This document shows, in pieces, positions 6,141 to 7,584 of a stretch of DNA of 7,584 nucleotides (the first letter of the stretch is position 1; every line of letters starts with the position of its first letter). The stretch is from an uncultured Actinomyces sp. (GTDB lineage: Bacteria; Actinomycetota; Actinomycetes; Actinomycetales; Actinomycetaceae): positions 1 to 7,584 of the forward strand of contig CALIZH010000430.1 in assembly GCA_938028585.1 (NCBI GenBank). The letters are read 5' to 3'. The position numbers and the translations under genes are program-made. The notes under the pieces are model-generated. The model ran no database searches. It was given only the letters and a program-made list of their open reading frames with translations, and had not been told where the DNA came from.

Positions 6141-7111
6141 GGATTAAGGTCAAGTCTTTTGGTGTGGTGTAGTTGTGGTTAGGGGTTGAGGGTGATGGTG
6201 CCGTGGTGGGGTAGGGCGTGCTGGTCCTGGTGGAGCGTATGGGTGAGGTGTCTGAGGGAGGTCTCGGACAGGTAGCGGCGTTCGCCGTACTGCCATTCCT
6301 CGTGCTGTTCGAGCAGGACGGCTCCGATCAGGCGGGTGACGGACTGCCGGTCGGGGAAGACCTGCACGACGTCGGCGCGGCGCTTGATCTCGCGGCCCAG
6401 ACGCTCGATGGGGTTGTTGGACCAGATCTTGGGCCAGTGCTCCCTGGGGAAGGCGGCGAACGCGGTCAGGTCGGGCTGGGCCTCGGTGAGCATGTCAGCG
6501 ACTTGCGGGAAGGAGGGGCGTAGGGAGTCGATGACGTGCTGGTACTGGGCGGTGACGGCCTGCCGGCTGGTCTGGGCGAAGATCGTGGAGATCAGGGCGT
6601 TCACGGGCTTGGAGCGGGCCGAGCCGAGCCTGGAGGTGATGTTGCGGGCGAAGTGGACCCGGCACCGCTGCCAGGCGGCGCCGGGCAGGATCGCCTCGGG
6701 CCGCGGTCCGGATACCTGGGTGGGCGTCGCTGGTGACCAGCACGACGCCCTGGGGGTCCTGGTCGGTGGCGACCCTCAGTCCCCGCTCGCGCAGGGAGCG
6801 CAGGAAGGAGGTCCAAAAGTCGGTGGTCTCAGCGTCGCCGAGCGCCATGCCCAGGATCTCGCGACGTCCCTGGGCCGAGACTCCGGTGGCGACCACCAGA
6901 GCCTGAGAGACCACTCGGTGGTTGACCCTGACATCCACGTAGGTGGCGTCGACGAACACGTAGGGGAACCAGGTGTGGTCCAACGGGCGGGTGAGGAACT
7001 CGCCCACTGCCTCGTTGATGTCCTTGCAGATCCTTGAGACGGTGGATCTGGAGATACCGGACTCGTTGCCCAGGGCCTTGACCAGGTCGTCGACCTTGCG
7101 GGTCGAGACCC
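6141..7111 (-). mobile_element. IS256-family insertion sequence, truncated remnant
   Basis: The block carries a high-GC IS256-type transposase on the - strand. Its outer end is probably near 6141, where GGATTAAGGTCAAGTC begins shortly after the AT-richer flank; a GGTCAAGT-type end 30-40 bp beyond the transposase stop is in line with this family. The exact end is an estimate, because the partner inverted repeat is not in the window. The other side is cut at 7111/7112 by the left end of an IS3-family element, so the N-terminal part of the transposase and one terminal repeat are missing here. Confidence 0.75.
6179..7111 (-). pseudogene. IS256-family transposase, frameshifted and 5'-truncated
   Basis: This is a Mutator-type DDE transposase remnant. 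Reading on the - strand from 7111, the first part begins inside VSTRKVDDLVKALG, continues SRSTVSRICKDI, then VFVDATYVDV (first catalytic Asp, codon at 6948-6950) and LVTSDAHPGI (second Asp, 6726-6728). The frame then slips at 6698-6700. Removing one G of that + strand GGG run restores IRTAAEAILPGAAWQRCRVHF and joins to the second part, which runs to the stop at 6179 and includes NNPIERLGREIKRRAD with the catalytic Glu at 6404-6406. All three DDE residues therefore exist but in two frames. About 310 residues' worth remain of roughly 400-420; the N-terminal third or quarter is lost at the IS3 junction. It is inactive as read. The single-base slip could also be a sequencing error, but the truncation alone would still disable it. 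Confidence 0.9.
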
Positions 7112-7137
7112 TGAATCGCCCCGGGTTTGATGGAGGC
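7112..7137 (+). repeat. Left terminal inverted repeat of the IS3-family element
   Basis: It starts TGAATCGCCCCGGGTTTGA and continues TGGAGGC. IS3-family ends start with TG, and many actinobacterial members have a CGCCCCGGGTTT-type end. The IS256 reading frame loses family similarity exactly here. The right-hand partner is outside the window, so the repeat length is an estimate. Confidence 0.7.
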
Positions 7138-7163
7138 AGTGATGACACGGAAGGATCACTGTC

Positions 7164-7481
7164 ATGGGACAGAAGAAGTACCCCGATGAGCTGCGCGAGC
7201 GAGCCACGAGGATGACATTGGACGCGCCTGCTGACCCAGCGCGGGCCAAGGGCGCGATCCGCAGGATCGCCGACGAGCTTGGCGTTCACCCCGAGGCTCT
7301 GCGCACCTGGGTCAAGAAGGCCCAGGTCGATGGTGGTCTGAGGCCGGGAACCACCACCGACGAGGCGCAGCGGATCAAGGAACTAGAGAAAGAGGTCCGA
7401 GAACTGCGAAGAGCCAACGCGATCCTGAAGAGCGCAGTCGGCTTGTCTATCGCGGCGGAGCTCGACCGCCCATCCCGTTGA
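7164..7481 (+). CDS. IS3-family transposase OrfA (DNA-binding subunit)
   Basis: This 105-residue protein carries the DNA-binding half of the IS3 transposase. Residues 1-50 form a helix-turn-helix of the HTH_Tnp_1 kind (KKYPDELRERA at the start, then IRRIADELGVHPEALRTWVKK). Residues about 70-92 form a leucine-zipper-like coiled coil (RIKELEKEVRELRRANAILK) used for multimerisation. Length is typical. A GGAAGGA ribosome site lies 8 nt upstream of the ATG. The C-terminal tail SAVGLSIAAELDRPSR corresponds to the SASAFFAAELDRP tail common in this group but differs where ribosomal frameshifting normally happens. Confidence 0.92.
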   Translation: MGQKKYPDELRERATRMTLDAPADPARAKGAIRRIADELGVHPEALRTWVKKAQVDGGLRPGTTTDEAQRIKELEKEVRELRRANAILKSAVGLSIAAELDRPSR

Positions 7482-7584
7482 TCTGCCAGTACATCGACTC
7501 CCGCAAGGAGGAGTTCGGGGCCTGGCCGATCTGCAAGGTGCTCACTGGCGCCGGAGTCAAGATCGCCCCGAGTACCTACTACGC
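7430..7584 (+). CDS. IS3-family transposase OrfB, N-terminal fragment (3' partial, -1 frame)
   Basis: In the -1 frame relative to OrfA, the sequence reads PLICQYIDSRKEEFGAWPIC and then KVLTGAGVKIAPSTYY, the HTH_21 segment at the start of IS3-family OrfB. The catalytic rve (DDE) domain lies beyond the window. OrfB is normally made as an OrfAB fusion by -1 frameshifting, so the start given is only the approximate frame entry. A TTG at 7478 is the only nearby potential independent start I noticed. I cannot tell from this fragment whether the element is intact. Confidence 0.8.

Larger units (their letters stand above)
7112..7584 (+). mobile_element. IS3-family insertion sequence, left end (continues past the window)
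   Basis: The element opens with a TGA-type terminal repeat at 7112, followed by orfA and the first part of orfB in the -1 frame, the standard IS3 layout. It is inserted inside the IS256 transposase gene, so the remaining IS256 piece and a 3-4 bp target duplication (near GACC at 7107-7110) would be expected beyond the right edge. Confidence 0.85.

Noticed and set aside
6690..6712. Programmed frameshift in the IS256 transposase
   Set aside because: IS256-family transposases are normally made from one frame, and a single extra G in a GGG run is better explained by mutation or sequencing error.
6218..7037. Plus-strand ORFs within the IS256 region, including one of 233 codons
   Set aside because: They are antisense shadows of a high-GC transposase; the minus strand shows conserved DDE motifs and these frames show no family motif.

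Overview
This window holds a compact, low-GC class III lanthipeptide (ribosomally made, ring-containing peptide) gene cluster. High-GC insertion-sequence DNA of actinobacterial type lies on its right. The transposases resemble IS256- and IS3-family elements common in Actinomycetota, and the labyrinthopeptin-like synthetase system is also best known there, so an actinomycete-type host is the best guess. Genus cannot be read from the sequence. The biosynthetic genes are clearly AT-richer than the insertion sequences, which suggests the cluster was acquired horizontally.

Region 1 (1-5872) is the cluster, all on the + strand. It begins with the kinase and cyclase part of a LanKC-type synthetase whose N-terminal lyase domain lies off the left edge. 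Next comes a 42-residue precursor peptide gene at 1937-2065, which is short and easily missed by gene callers. A perfect 15-bp GC-rich hairpin follows it, then an ABC exporter with fused membrane and ATPase domains, then a prolyl-oligopeptidase/oligopeptidase B family serine protease whose start overlaps the exporter by 20 nt. Proposed pathway: LanKC phosphorylates and eliminates Ser/Thr in the precursor and cyclises it with Cys; the S9 protease cuts the leader after proline; the ABC protein exports the product. The core contains two identically spaced S-x2-[S/T]-x3-C units, the spacing that forms labionin rings in labyrinthopeptin. They are separated by a WGWP linker and the second unit ends exactly at the C-terminal Cys.

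Region 2 (5873 to about 6140) is non-coding as far as I can see, with one short imperfect direct repeat.

Region 3 (about 6141-7111, - strand) is an IS256-family element with its transposase broken twice: a one-base frameshift at 6698-6700, and loss of the N-terminus where an IS3-family element begins.

Region 4 (7112-7584, + strand) is the left end of that IS3-family element: terminal repeat, complete OrfA, and the beginning of OrfB in the -1 frame. It runs off the right edge.
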